Made by a program: the position numbers and the translations under genes. The notes beneath the pieces are model-generated. The model was not told the DNA's origin and did no database searches. It saw only the letters and a program-made list of their open reading frames with translations. A stretch of DNA of 64,000 bases from Sideroxyarcus emersonii (lineage in GTDB: Bacteria > Pseudomonadota > Gammaproteobacteria > Burkholderiales > Gallionellaceae), in the NCBI RefSeq assembly GCF_021654335.1, contig NZ_AP023423.1, positions 838,001 to 902,000 on the forward strand, read 5' to 3'. Shown one piece after another: positions 35,901 through 44,363 of this stretch (positions within the stretch are counted from its first letter, which is position 1; each line of letters starts with the position of its first letter).

Positions 35901-37215
35901 CGAGCAGAAGAAGAAGGAAGAGCAGATCTGGCGCCATGCCAACTTCGATACCTTGACGGGGCTGCCCAACCGGCGCCTGTTCCTTGATCGCCTTGAACAG
36001 GAAACCAGGAAGTCCGCCAGGACGGGACATTCCCTCGGGCTGCTGTTCATCGACCTGGACCGCTTCAAGGAGGTCAACGACACGCTGGGACATGCCAAGG
36101 GCGATGCGTTGCTGATCGAGGCGACCAGGCGCATCCGCAAACACATACGCGAGACGGATACGCTCGCCCGCCTGGGCGGCGACGAATTCACCGTCATCCT
36201 GCCGGAATATGCCGAGACCGCGAACATAGACCGCATCGTGCAGAACGTCCTGCGCGAACTCGCCAGCCCTTTCGATCTGGGCGATGGGGATTTCGGGCAT
36301 GTGTCGGCCAGCGTCGGCATCACGCTCTATCCTGAAGATGCGGGCAACCTGGAGGAGCTCCTGCAGCATGCCGACCAGGCCATGTATGCCGCCAAGGATG
36401 CCGGGCGCAACGGATTCAGCTACTTCACCACGTCCTTGCAGCAGGAGGCGCAGGAAAAGATGCGCCTGACGAACGACCTGCGCCAGGCGCTCGCGAGGAA
36501 CGAACTGGCGGTCTACTACCAGCCTATCGTCGAAGCTGCGAGCGGCAGGATAGTCAAGGCCGAGGCGCTGTTGCGCTGGAACCATCCCGTCCGGGACATG
36601 ATCAGCCCGGCCACCTTCGTTCCGTTGGCCGAAGAATCCGGCCTGATACTGGAGATCGGCGAATGGGTGTTCATCGAGGCGATCAAGGCAGTCGAACAAT
36701 GGAAGCACAGCACCGGTCTTCTGGTCCAGGTGAGTGTGAACAAATCGCCGATCCAGTTCGTCCGTGCCGAGCGGCATCCCTGGCATGAGCGATTGGTCCG
36801 TTCGGGCCTGCCGCCTTCCAGCATCGCCGTGGAGATCACCGAGGGGTTGCTGATCACGGATTCGATCAGGGTCAGGAACGAGCTGGTCGAGTTCAAGAAG
36901 CTGGGGATCGAGGTGTCGATCGACGATTTCGGCACCGGTTTCTCGGCGCTCTCCTACCTGACGCAGTTCGACATCGATTACCTGAAGATAGACCGCTCTT
37001 TCGTCAAGGATGGCAATGAAGTCGAATCCAGCAAGGCTTTGATCGAGGCCATCATCGTGATGGCGCACAAGCTCGGCATCAAGACCATCGCCGAAGGTGT
37101 CGAGACCGCGGCGCAGCGGGATATGCTGGTCGGGCTGGGCTGCGATTACCTGCAGGGCTACCTGTATTCGCATGCCGTGTCGCCGGCCGAGTTCGAAAAA
37201 CTGCTCGCCCGCTGA
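32947..37215 (+). CDS. CHASE-PAS(x5)-GGDEF-EAL cyclic-di-GMP signalling protein
   Basis: 1422 residues. A transmembrane helix (about 30-50), a periplasmic CHASE sensor (about 70-290) and a second helix (about 328-350) are followed by five PAS/PAC modules (for example FCSMLGYRRDEVIGM, FTGYRFDEVRD and FTKLTGYTAEEVIGQ). The diguanylate cyclase domain has an intact LARLGGDEF and an RETD product-inhibition site five residues before it. The EAL phosphodiesterase has KAEALLRW, EITEGLL, IDDFGTGFSALSYL and KTIAEGVET. Both catalytic sites look intact, so the protein could make or break c-di-GMP. The start at 32947 is chosen because the upstream 46 residues look non-coding. Confidence 0.93.
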   Translation: MGNDIQTSIPSGQFLIDQSQASKWKNYGRYLPWLVLMVSLIATYLLWNVQEQAVEQNARDYFDFRVNDTVDKTENRLHLYQEALRGAQALFDATGEVDRDEFRKYVASLNLGTTYPGIQGIGFSLRIAPRELPGHIASMRRQGFPDYTVRPAGARESYTSIIYLEPFDWRNRRAFGYDMYSESVRRGAMEAARDTAQAAMSGKVELVQETSQDVQAGFLLYFPVYRGGTPHATLAERRANLAGWVYSPFRMGDLMRGIFGERANELDIRFHDGNEISGPTLMYESGSGHNPDPRFLAIRHLQIAGHEWTMQIGSQPAMEARFNTSQPYWIAAGGGVVSLLLALITWLTINGRRRAIQLAVDLNQSLIDSREALQQENEKNLALLRNASDGIHILDAAGNVIEASDSFCSMLGYRRDEVIGMNVSQWDAGFEDAGQLRAVVKKQFDYPARSQFETRHRRRDGTIFDVEVSGFALMLGGKPVLFNSSRDITERKQLQRHLQEERDFVAAILQSAGPLILVLDRHGSIVRFNRAAEEFTGYRFDEVRDRPYFWRKFLPPWQQAGVEHVFESALAGQISTNYENFWMSRDGKVRLFNWTNALILDGSGKASFLIAIGNDITEKRKAEDLVVENEQRLLEILNLSPIAVRIASRQERKVLFCNAGYAELIRNPNAIGDDPGKYYAREDEYDEILAELSRGKPIINREVQLHIPGSGSVWTLASYMPIRYRGEDAVLGWFYDITERKLYTVRLFQSEMEYRHLIELLPYGVLIHRDGKVLFANQTAATLLRAGESESLVGTQVLQLVHPDYRGIVMQRARAAIEQGENSAVIEEKLVRLDGSVFYAEVGAISVLFENQPASLAVFVDVTQRKQNEDELRLAASVYRSSSEGMLITDAESRIVAINPAFTKLTGYTAEEVIGQTPRILKSGLQSKEFYQDMWLQLQAAGHWRGELWNRRKDGNVYAEHLTINVEKRDDGSVHRYVALFSDITEQKKKEEQIWRHANFDTLTGLPNRRLFLDRLEQETRKSARTGHSLGLLFIDLDRFKEVNDTLGHAKGDALLIEATRRIRKHIRETDTLARLGGDEFTVILPEYAETANIDRIVQNVLRELASPFDLGDGDFGHVSASVGITLYPEDAGNLEELLQHADQAMYAAKDAGRNGFSYFTTSLQQEAQEKMRLTNDLRQALARNELAVYYQPIVEAASGRIVKAEALLRWNHPVRDMISPATFVPLAEESGLILEIGEWVFIEAIKAVEQWKHSTGLLVQVSVNKSPIQFVRAERHPWHERLVRSGLPPSSIAVEITEGLLITDSIRVRNELVEFKKLGIEVSIDDFGTGFSALSYLTQFDIDYLKIDRSFVKDGNEVESSKALIEAIIVMAHKLGIKTIAEGVETAAQRDMLVGLGCDYLQGYLYSHAVSPAEFEKLLAR

Positions 37216-37238
37216 CCGGCGGGTCAGCCCTCGGAATA

Positions 37239-37273
37239 AATTCAGTCGCTTGACTTAAGCAAATGACTGAATT
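37239..37273. promoter_or_regulatory. Operator candidate of the TetR-family regulator
   Basis: Perfect nine-base arms AATTCAGTC and GACTGAATT lie 17 bases apart, with a -35-like TTGACT between them at 37250. It lies 69 bases upstream of the regulator gene, as expected for an autoregulatory operator. Confidence 0.65.
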
Positions 37274-37341
37274 ACCTTGGGCGTCCCTCCACGGACCCGG
37301 GCCGCGATGTGACCGCCAAAAAAGAAAACAGGTGCCTGTTG

Positions 37342-38037
37342 ATGCAGACAGCGCTGCGCGTGCTCGGGCATCAGCCTGCCGCCCAGGAAGAGACGCGCTG
37401 GCGTTTGCTGCAGGCGGCGAGCGAGGTGTTCGCCGAGGTCGGCTACCATGCGGCAACGACACGCGCGATATGCAAGCGCGCCGGCGTCAATCTGGCTTCC
37501 ATCCATTATCACTTCGGGGACAAGGCGGAGCTGTACCGCGAGGTGTTCCGCCTGCCTTTCCTGAACGAATGCAACACGTTCAACACGCTCGACATCGCGA
37601 GCGTCTCTCTCGAACAGGGGCTGCATGCCTTTTACCAGTGGTTCTTTCCGCCGGTCGCCGAGGAAGACCCGATGCTGCAGTTGTTCATGCGCTTGCACGC
37701 GCGCGAGGAGGCCGAACCCAGCGGTGTGCTGGGCGATGCGATGATGCAGGCGTTCCGGCCGAGTCACGAGAAACTGCAGGCGCTGTTATGCCGCGAGTTC
37801 GGTTTGAAGAAGCCGGATGCCGAGGTCGACCGCATCACCTTTGCGCTGCTCGGTATGGCCACCTTTTATTTCCACAATCGTGCGGCCGTCAGCAATTTCG
37901 CCCCGAAGCTGATCGCTGGACAGAAGGCCAGCGAGGCGATGGCGGAAAGGCTGGTCGATTATGCGGCGGCGCTGATCGAGGCGGATCGCAAGCGCCGTAC
38001 GGTTGTTGCACGAACAAAAGCCCAACGCGAATCATAA
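37342..38037 (+). CDS. TetR/AcrR-family regulator (CerR/CecR-like)
   Basis: 231 residues. The N-terminal helix-turn-helix (about residues 20-65) has AASEVFAEVGYHAATTRAICKRAGVNLASIHYHFGDKAELY, quoted by AEVGYHAATTRAI and IHYHFGDKAELY. The C-terminal ligand domain is of the DUF1956 (CecR) type found next to RND or ABC export genes. It lies 12 bases before the membrane-fusion gene and most likely represses this efflux operon. ATG 37342 follows AGGTG; an in-frame GTG at 37309 is an alternative. Confidence 0.9.
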   Translation: MQTALRVLGHQPAAQEETRWRLLQAASEVFAEVGYHAATTRAICKRAGVNLASIHYHFGDKAELYREVFRLPFLNECNTFNTLDIASVSLEQGLHAFYQWFFPPVAEEDPMLQLFMRLHAREEAEPSGVLGDAMMQAFRPSHEKLQALLCREFGLKKPDAEVDRITFALLGMATFYFHNRAAVSNFAPKLIAGQKASEAMAERLVDYAAALIEADRKRRTVVARTKAQRES

Positions 38038-38049
38038 GGAACAAGAGCA

Positions 38050-38982
38050 ATGATCCAGACCAGCAAACATGCCCCCAGGATATCCAGGATCGCCCTGACG
38101 ACGCTGCTCGTGGCCGGGGCGATCGCCTGGATGCTCGATAGCGGCCGCTCCAGTGCCGAGCCCGCTGCAACTGCGGTAAGCCGTCCTGCGCTGACGGTGC
38201 GTACCACGATGCTGCACGAAGACAAATGGGGACGCACACTGACGGCCAACGGCAGCATTGTGCCGTGGCAGGAGGCGATCATCAGCGCGCAGGTGCAGGG
38301 CGTGCGCCTCGCCGAGGTGAAGGCCAGCATCGGCGACCATGTGAAGCAGGGCGATGTGCTGGTGACGCTGGATAACTTCGCGCGCCTCAGCGACGACCCG
38401 AACGCATCCCATTCCGCACAAGGCCGCATCGTCGCACCCTATGACGGGGTCATCTCCGCAGCCAGCGCCAATTCCGGCTCCATGTCGCAGCCGGGGGCGG
38501 AACTGTTCCGGCTGATCCGCAACGGGCGGCTGGAATGGCGTGCCGAACTGACCGCCGAGGAACTGATGCTGCTGCGCAAGGGCATGGCGGCCGAAGTCGC
38601 CGTCGGGGAAGGCCGCGTCATCAAGGGTACGGTGCGCGCCATCTCGCCCGCGGTGAATCTGCAGACACGCTACGGTTATGCGCTGGTCACCCTGCCCGAC
38701 AGCTCGGGCGTCGTTGCCGGCCTGTTCGCACGCGGCACGTTCGACATCAGCGGCAAGAAGGCGTTGTGGTCGTTGCCGCAGGCGGCCGTGCTGCAACGCG
38801 GCAGCAAGACTTTCGTGCTGGTCGTGGGCGCTGACAACCATGTGCACGAGCGCGAAGTGGCGGTCGGCCAGCGCAATGGCGACCGGGTCGAGATCAGGCA
38901 GGGGCTCAAGCAGGGCGAGCCGGTGGTCGAGAGCGGAGGGGCGTTCCTGACCGAGGGCGACGTCGTGCAGGTGGTGAAATGA
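38050..38982 (+). CDS. RND efflux periplasmic adaptor, short form without alpha-hairpin
   Basis: 310 residues, against about 350-400 for usual adaptors. An uncleaved N-terminal anchor (about 14-30) precedes split lipoyl halves: VKQGDVLVTLDNF and GRIVAPYDGVISA. Only about 18 residues lie between the halves, where the coiled-coil hairpin that docks on a TolC-like channel normally sits. The beta-barrel domain and the membrane-proximal domain (VVESGGAFLTEGDVVQVV) follow. It is coupled to the RND permease gene by ATGA. No outer-membrane channel gene is in the operon. Confidence 0.88.
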   Translation: MIQTSKHAPRISRIALTTLLVAGAIAWMLDSGRSSAEPAATAVSRPALTVRTTMLHEDKWGRTLTANGSIVPWQEAIISAQVQGVRLAEVKASIGDHVKQGDVLVTLDNFARLSDDPNASHSAQGRIVAPYDGVISAASANSGSMSQPGAELFRLIRNGRLEWRAELTAEELMLLRKGMAAEVAVGEGRVIKGTVRAISPAVNLQTRYGYALVTLPDSSGVVAGLFARGTFDISGKKALWSLPQAAVLQRGSKTFVLVVGADNHVHEREVAVGQRNGDRVEIRQGLKQGEPVVESGGAFLTEGDVVQVVK

Positions 38983-41900
38983 ACGTTTCCTCCTGGTCGA
39001 TACGCAACCCCATTCCGGCGGTACTCGGTTTTGCGATGCTCACGTTCCTCGGCGTGATGTCGTTCAAATCCATGAAGATCCAGTTGTTCCCCGACATCGA
39101 CCTGCCGACGGTGATGGTCACGGCCTCGATGCCGGGTGCCTCCCCCGACCAGATGGAGGCCGAGGTGGCGCGCAAGATCGAGAACGCGCTGGCCAGTGCG
39201 CAGGGCCTGAAGCATCTGTATACCCACGTCACCGACGGCACTGCCGTCATCTCTGCCGAGTTCAGGCTGGAACGCGATACGCGCGAGGCGCTGGAAGATG
39301 TGCGCTCGACGGTGACGCGCATCCGCAGCGACCTGCCGAAGGAGATGCTCGATCCGGTGGTCACCAAGGTGGAGCTGAGCGGCAAGCCGATCGTCACTTA
39401 TACCATCGCCGACCCTGAGATGAGCGAGGAAGAACTGTCCTGGTTTGTCGACAACAACATCACCAAATTGCTGCTCGGCGTGAAAGGTGTCGGGGCGGTC
39501 AACCGTGTCGGCGGGGTGACGCGCCAGATTCGCGTCGAACTCGATCCGGCCAAACTGCTGGCGCTGAACATCACCGCCACGGAAGTGTCCACGCAGCTGA
39601 ACAAGATCCAGCAGGAAGCGCCGGGCGGGCGCACCGATCTCGGCGGCATGGAACAATCCGTGCGCACCCTGGCGACGGTGCAGACGGCCGAACAGCTGGC
39701 GCAGATGGAGATCAGCATCCGCGATGGCCGCCGCATCAGGCTGGACCAGGTGGCAGACGTCAGCGATTCCATCGCCGAACGCCGTTCCGCTGCACTGCAT
39801 GACGGCAAGGAAGTGGTCGGTTTCGAGATCATCCGTTCGCTCGGTGCCAGCGATGTCGAAGTGGGCAACGGGGTGGCCAGGGCGCTGGAAAGCCTGAAAC
39901 AAACGCACCCGAAGGTCACCGTGGAGCGCGTGTTCAATACGGTCGACCAGGTCTATGAGACCTACAAGGGCTCGATGGAGATGATCTTCGAGGGCTCCCT
40001 GCTGGCGGTGATCGTGGTGATCTTCTTCCTGCGCAACACGCGTGCCACCATCGTGGCGGCGACGGCCTTGCCGCTGGCGGTCATTCCGACGTTCGCACTG
40101 ATGCATGTGTTCGGCTTCACCATCAACCTGGTGACCTTGCTGGCGTTGTCGCTGGTGGTCGGGGTGCTGGTGGACGATGCCATCGTCGAGATCGAGAACA
40201 TCATGCGCCACCTGGAGATGGGCAAGACGCCCTACCAGGCGGCGATGGAGGCGGCCGACGAGATCGGCATGGCGGTGATCGCGACGACCTTCACGCTGGT
40301 CGCGGTGTTCCTGCCGACGGCCTTCATGAGCGGGATTCCGGGCAAGTTCTTCGTGCAGTTCGGCTGGACGGCGGCCGTGGCAGTGTTGTTCTCGCTGGTG
40401 GTGGCGCGTCTGCTGACGCCGATGATGTCGGCCTATTTCCTGCGTCCGCGCGAGCTGCATGCGATGCCGAAATGGCTGCAGATCTACCTGACCTGGGCGC
40501 AGTGGTGCTTGCACAACCGCAAGAAGACGCTGGCCTTCACCGCGGTGTTCTTCGTCGGCTCGTTCGTGCTGGCCGGGACCCTGCCCACCGCCTTCCAGCC
40601 CAAGGACAACCTGTCGCAGACCCAGGTGACGCTGACCCTGCCGCCGGGGACCCGCTTCGACCAGACTTACGCCATGGCCGAACAGGCGCGCAACATCATC
40701 ATGCAGAACCCAAACGTGACGCTGGTCTATACCGCCATCGGCGCAGGTTCGACCGGGGGGAATGTGTTCGAGCCGAGCGGCGCATCCGATGTGCGCAAGG
40801 CCACGTTGTCCATCCAGCTCAAGCCCAGGGGCGAGCGCAAGCTGCGCAAGCAGCAGATCGAGGACCAGTTGCGCGAGGCGCTGATGGCGCTGCCCGGGGT
40901 GCGGTTCAAGGTCGGACTCGGGTCTTCTTCCGACAAATACCAGCTGGTGCTGACCAGCGAGAACAGCGAATTGCTCGCCAGCTATGCGCTGAAAGTGGGG
41001 CAGGAGCTGCGCACCATCCATGGCATCGGCAACGTGGTGTCCAATTCCAGCGTGCTGCGCCCGGAACTGGTGGTGCGTCCGGACTTTGCCCGTGCGGCCG
41101 ATCTGGGAGTGACCTCCAGCCAGATCGCCGAAACCCTGCGCGTGGCCACCAACGGCGATTACGACCAGTCGCTGGCCAAGCTCAACCTGACTGACCGGCA
41201 GCTGCCCATCGTGGTGAAGCTGCGCGACGATGCCCGCCAGGACATTCAACTGCTGTCGCATCTGGTGGTGCAGGGCTCGCGCGGGCCGGTATTGCTGGGC
41301 AGCGTGGCTAACCTCAGCCTGGAGAGCGGTCCGGCCGAGATCGACCGTTACGACCGCCAGCGCAACATCTCGTTCGAGATCGAGCTGGCCGGGCAGCCGC
41401 TGGGCAAAGTGCAGGCCGCCGTGCTGGCCCTGCCATCCATCAGGAACATGCCTGCCGGGATCGAGCTGGCGCCGGTCGGCGATGCGGAGATGATGCAGGA
41501 ACTGTTTGCCAGCTTCGGCCTGGCGATGTTCACCGGCGTGATGTGCATCTATATCGTGCTGGTGCTGCTGTTCCGGGATTTCATGCAGCCGGCGACGATC
41601 CTGTGGGCGCTGATCCTGTCGATCCCCGGTGCCTTCCTGGCCTTGTTCCTGACCCATACCGCGATCTCGATGCCGTCGATGATCGGCATCATCATGCTGA
41701 TGGGCATCGCCACCAAGAACTCGATCCTGCTGGTGGAATACGCCATCGTCTCGCGGCGCGAACGCGGCATGAACCGTACCGAGGCGTTGCTGGATGCATG
41801 CAAGAAACGCGCGCGTCCCATCGTGATGACCACCATGGCGATGGGCGCCGGCATGATGCCGGTGGCGCTCGACCTCGGCGTGGGCGACGGCAGCTTCCGC

Positions 41901-42062
41901 TCGCCGATGGCGATCGTGGTGATCGGCGGGTTGATCACCTCGACTTTCCTGAGCCTGCTGGTGATCCCGGTGGTATTCACCTATGTGGACGATTTCATCG
42001 TCTGGCTGCGATCCATGGCCGACAGGTTCAGGACGGCGGGAACACCGCAGCAGGTGTCCTAG
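38979..42062 (+). CDS. RND-family efflux permease (HAE1 type)
   Basis: 1027 residues, normal length, with 12 predicted transmembrane helices and two large periplasmic loops. It starts WSIRNPIPAVLGFAML, and the proton-relay Asp pair is visible in VVGVLVDDAIVEIENIMR. The second half shows GIATKNSILLVEYA and ALLDACKKRARPIVMTTMAM. It is a proton-driven exporter of hydrophobic compounds; specificity is unknown. It is translationally coupled to the adaptor and presumably controlled by the TetR regulator upstream. Confidence 0.95.
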   Translation: MNVSSWSIRNPIPAVLGFAMLTFLGVMSFKSMKIQLFPDIDLPTVMVTASMPGASPDQMEAEVARKIENALASAQGLKHLYTHVTDGTAVISAEFRLERDTREALEDVRSTVTRIRSDLPKEMLDPVVTKVELSGKPIVTYTIADPEMSEEELSWFVDNNITKLLLGVKGVGAVNRVGGVTRQIRVELDPAKLLALNITATEVSTQLNKIQQEAPGGRTDLGGMEQSVRTLATVQTAEQLAQMEISIRDGRRIRLDQVADVSDSIAERRSAALHDGKEVVGFEIIRSLGASDVEVGNGVARALESLKQTHPKVTVERVFNTVDQVYETYKGSMEMIFEGSLLAVIVVIFFLRNTRATIVAATALPLAVIPTFALMHVFGFTINLVTLLALSLVVGVLVDDAIVEIENIMRHLEMGKTPYQAAMEAADEIGMAVIATTFTLVAVFLPTAFMSGIPGKFFVQFGWTAAVAVLFSLVVARLLTPMMSAYFLRPRELHAMPKWLQIYLTWAQWCLHNRKKTLAFTAVFFVGSFVLAGTLPTAFQPKDNLSQTQVTLTLPPGTRFDQTYAMAEQARNIIMQNPNVTLVYTAIGAGSTGGNVFEPSGASDVRKATLSIQLKPRGERKLRKQQIEDQLREALMALPGVRFKVGLGSSSDKYQLVLTSENSELLASYALKVGQELRTIHGIGNVVSNSSVLRPELVVRPDFARAADLGVTSSQIAETLRVATNGDYDQSLAKLNLTDRQLPIVVKLRDDARQDIQLLSHLVVQGSRGPVLLGSVANLSLESGPAEIDRYDRQRNISFEIELAGQPLGKVQAAVLALPSIRNMPAGIELAPVGDAEMMQELFASFGLAMFTGVMCIYIVLVLLFRDFMQPATILWALILSIPGAFLALFLTHTAISMPSMIGIIMLMGIATKNSILLVEYAIVSRRERGMNRTEALLDACKKRARPIVMTTMAMGAGMMPVALDLGVGDGSFRSPMAIVVIGGLITSTFLSLLVIPVVFTYVDDFIVWLRSMADRFRTAGTPQQVS

Positions 42063-42079
42063 CGGGGGCCGGCCGCCGG

Positions 42080-43351
42080 TCAGGTGCCCGTGCGTTCCAG
42101 CACGGCGGCGAAGAATCCGTCGGTACCGTGCAGTTGCGGGGTCAGCTGCAGGTAATCGCCCATCGCCAGGTCGATATGCTGCTGCCGCAACACTTCACCT
42201 GCAGGCACCAGCGTGAATGACGGATGGGTGGCGAGGAAGGCTTCCACGATGGCCTGGTTTTCTTCATGCAGCACGCTGCACGTGGCATATACCAGCCGCC
42301 CGCCCTGTTTCAGCAGGCGCGCAGCGGATGAGAGGATCGCGGCCTGTTTTTCGTTGAGTTCGGCCACGCTCTGCGCCGATTGGCGGAACTTGAGGTCGGG
42401 GTTGCGGCGCAGCGTCCCCAGGCCGCTGCAGGGGGCGTCGACCAGTACGCGGTCGATCTTGCCGGCCAGCCGTTTCACCTTGCTGTCGTTCTCGTGGGCG
42501 ATCAGCTGCGGCTGCACATTGCTGAGTCCGGAACGTTTCAGCCGTGGCTTGAGGTTGGCCAGGCGTTTCTCCGAGATGTCCCAGGCGTACAGCCTGCCTT
42601 GCGAATTCATCAGCGCCCCCAGCATCAGCGTCTTGCCGCCTGCGCCGGCACAGAAGTCGACCACCATGTCGTTGCGCTTGGGCGCGAGCAGCAATCCCAG
42701 CAATTGGCTGCCCTCGTCCTGCACCTCGAACTTGCCGGTGAGGAACAGCGCATGCCTGTTCAGCGCCGGCTTGTCCTTCAGGCGGATGCCGACCGGCGAC
42801 CAGGGCGTGGCCTGCGCGTTCAGCCCCTCGGACTGCAGCGCCTGCAGCACCTCGTTGCGGTTCGCCAGCATCGTGTTCACGCGCAGGTCCAGCGGCGCCG
42901 GCTGCTGCATGGCGAGGCCCAGCGCGAGGATGTCCGCTTCGCTGTGGTGTGGGCGCAGCTTGTCGACGATCCAGTCCGGCAGTTCGGCCTGGATGGACAG
43001 CGGCAGGGCTTCGCCGGCGACTCCTTTGACCTTGCCCAGCCACTCGGCTTCCTTGGCCTTGAGCAGGGGCTCCAGTTCGCGCAGGTTGTAGCCGCCGAAC
43101 CTGACCCAGTACGCCAGCGCCATGCGCCGCGCCGTGGCCTGTCCCTTGTCATCGAGCGTGCAGCTGTGTTCGAGCAGCAAACGATGGCGCAAAACGCCGA
43201 ACAGGGTTTCGGCGACCAGTGCACGTTCATTGGAGCCGATGCGTTCGGCCTGGAAGAAATGGCGCAACACGGCATCGGCCGGATGTTCCATCTTCAATGC
43301 GCTACGCAGGGCTTGCACCACCAGGTCGAGACGGTATTCAGTTAACAGCAT
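42080..43351 (-). CDS. RsmB/NOP2-family RNA m5C methyltransferase
   Basis: 423 residues. An N-terminal NusB-like helical domain (to about residue 140) is followed by a PUA-like linker and a Rossmann methyltransferase. SAM motif I is VVDFCAGAGGKTLMLG, the motif IV catalytic region is VDAPCSGLGTLRRNPD and motif VI is YATCSVLHEEN with the nucleophilic Cys. It methylates cytosine in rRNA or tRNA; homologues in Betaproteobacteria are annotated RsmB, but this one is distinct from the longer Sun/RsmB type. The ATG follows AAGGAGC. Confidence 0.88.
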   Translation of the reverse strand: MLLTEYRLDLVVQALRSALKMEHPADAVLRHFFQAERIGSNERALVAETLFGVLRHRLLLEHSCTLDDKGQATARRMALAYWVRFGGYNLRELEPLLKAKEAEWLGKVKGVAGEALPLSIQAELPDWIVDKLRPHHSEADILALGLAMQQPAPLDLRVNTMLANRNEVLQALQSEGLNAQATPWSPVGIRLKDKPALNRHALFLTGKFEVQDEGSQLLGLLLAPKRNDMVVDFCAGAGGKTLMLGALMNSQGRLYAWDISEKRLANLKPRLKRSGLSNVQPQLIAHENDSKVKRLAGKIDRVLVDAPCSGLGTLRRNPDLKFRQSAQSVAELNEKQAAILSSAARLLKQGGRLVYATCSVLHEENQAIVEAFLATHPSFTLVPAGEVLRQQHIDLAMGDYLQLTPQLHGTDGFFAAVLERTGT

Positions 43352-44363
43352 CGCTTCTTGCTCCTTGTTCTTCCGACACGCGGATGTCGGTGATGACAGC
43401 CTCGCCGGTGATATCTCCGTTTCTTTCCAGGAAACGCATCTTGACCGGGAACAATCGATATTCCCGAGCCAGCCATATTTCCAGACCTTCTTCATCGGGG
43501 CCATGAATTTTGCGCAAATGCACGGTGAGCAGTTTGCCGAGCGGCGTGTCGATCGTTTCGTTGACGAAGACCGCGAACTGGTATTGCTCGATCTTCTTGC
43601 CGTTGCAGACCGAGACGGTGGTGGTTTCCGCGTGGGCCAGCGGCGGGAACTGGTACAGCACGCTCAGGATGTCCTGCGTGTCCGGCGGCAGTTCCATCTC
43701 GATGCCATTCGAGAAGCGCGCCTGCTGCGCCGTGCGGTCCAGCTCCACCGCATTGCGCTGGGTGGCGACCTTCTCGATGCGCTCTTCGGTGAACAGCTCG
43801 GGATGCAGGCCATCCTTGTCGTAGCTGCCGTTGCTGTACTGGTCCAGTTCGTAGCTCTTGAACAGCCTGGCCAGGCCGACGGTAGTGGTGGTCGATTTCA
43901 GCACATAGCGGCCGTCCTTGATCTCGAGCGTATGTATAGCTTCGCCGACGCGGAAATTGCTGGTTCCCTTGTTCACGGCGAAGGTCAGTTGCGCATGCCG
44001 GGGCAAGGGCGGGCGTTTGGCGGCATGGTCGGCAGCCGATGCGATGGGTTCGGTCGAGACGGGGGCGCTGGCCGCGACCGCCGCACTGGCAGCCTGCGCG
44101 ACATCCGGCTGCGGCGATGCCGCCGGCACGGATGCGGTCGAGGAGGGGGCCGGTGGTTGCGCCGCCGCTTTGGGTTTGCGTCTGGGCTTTGGCTTCACCG
44201 CTTCGGTCGGCAGCGCTTCGAGTTTGGCGGTCAGGGACGGTAGCGCCGGCCTGAAGCTGGGCAACCGGATCTCCGGTCCCCACAGCATCAGGCCATGCAG
44301 CAGCAGGGAAATGCCGATGGCGAGCGCGACGCGGCGCGGCGTGCTGTCCAGCCTGAGTTTCAC
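43338..44363 (-). CDS. DUF3108 protein, membrane-anchored with Pro/Ala linker
   Basis: 341 residues. One N-terminal transmembrane anchor (about 10-28) precedes a Pro/Ala/Lys-rich linker (about 45-125, TonB-like in composition) and a C-terminal DUF3108 domain (PPDTQDILSVLYQF; IWLAREYRLFPVKMRF). The start is GTG at 44363 and overlaps the stop of the upstream DUF3108 gene (GTGA). Its 3' end overlaps the RsmB-like gene start by 14 bases. The domain is a paralogue of the one encoded upstream. Function unknown; the layout suggests a periplasmic or envelope role. Confidence 0.85.
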   Translation of the reverse strand: MKLRLDSTPRRVALAIGISLLLHGLMLWGPEIRLPSFRPALPSLTAKLEALPTEAVKPKPRRKPKAAAQPPAPSSTASVPAASPQPDVAQAASAAVAASAPVSTEPIASAADHAAKRPPLPRHAQLTFAVNKGTSNFRVGEAIHTLEIKDGRYVLKSTTTTVGLARLFKSYELDQYSNGSYDKDGLHPELFTEERIEKVATQRNAVELDRTAQQARFSNGIEMELPPDTQDILSVLYQFPPLAHAETTTVSVCNGKKIEQYQFAVFVNETIDTPLGKLLTVHLRKIHGPDEEGLEIWLAREYRLFPVKMRFLERNGDITGEAVITDIRVSEEQGARSDAVN

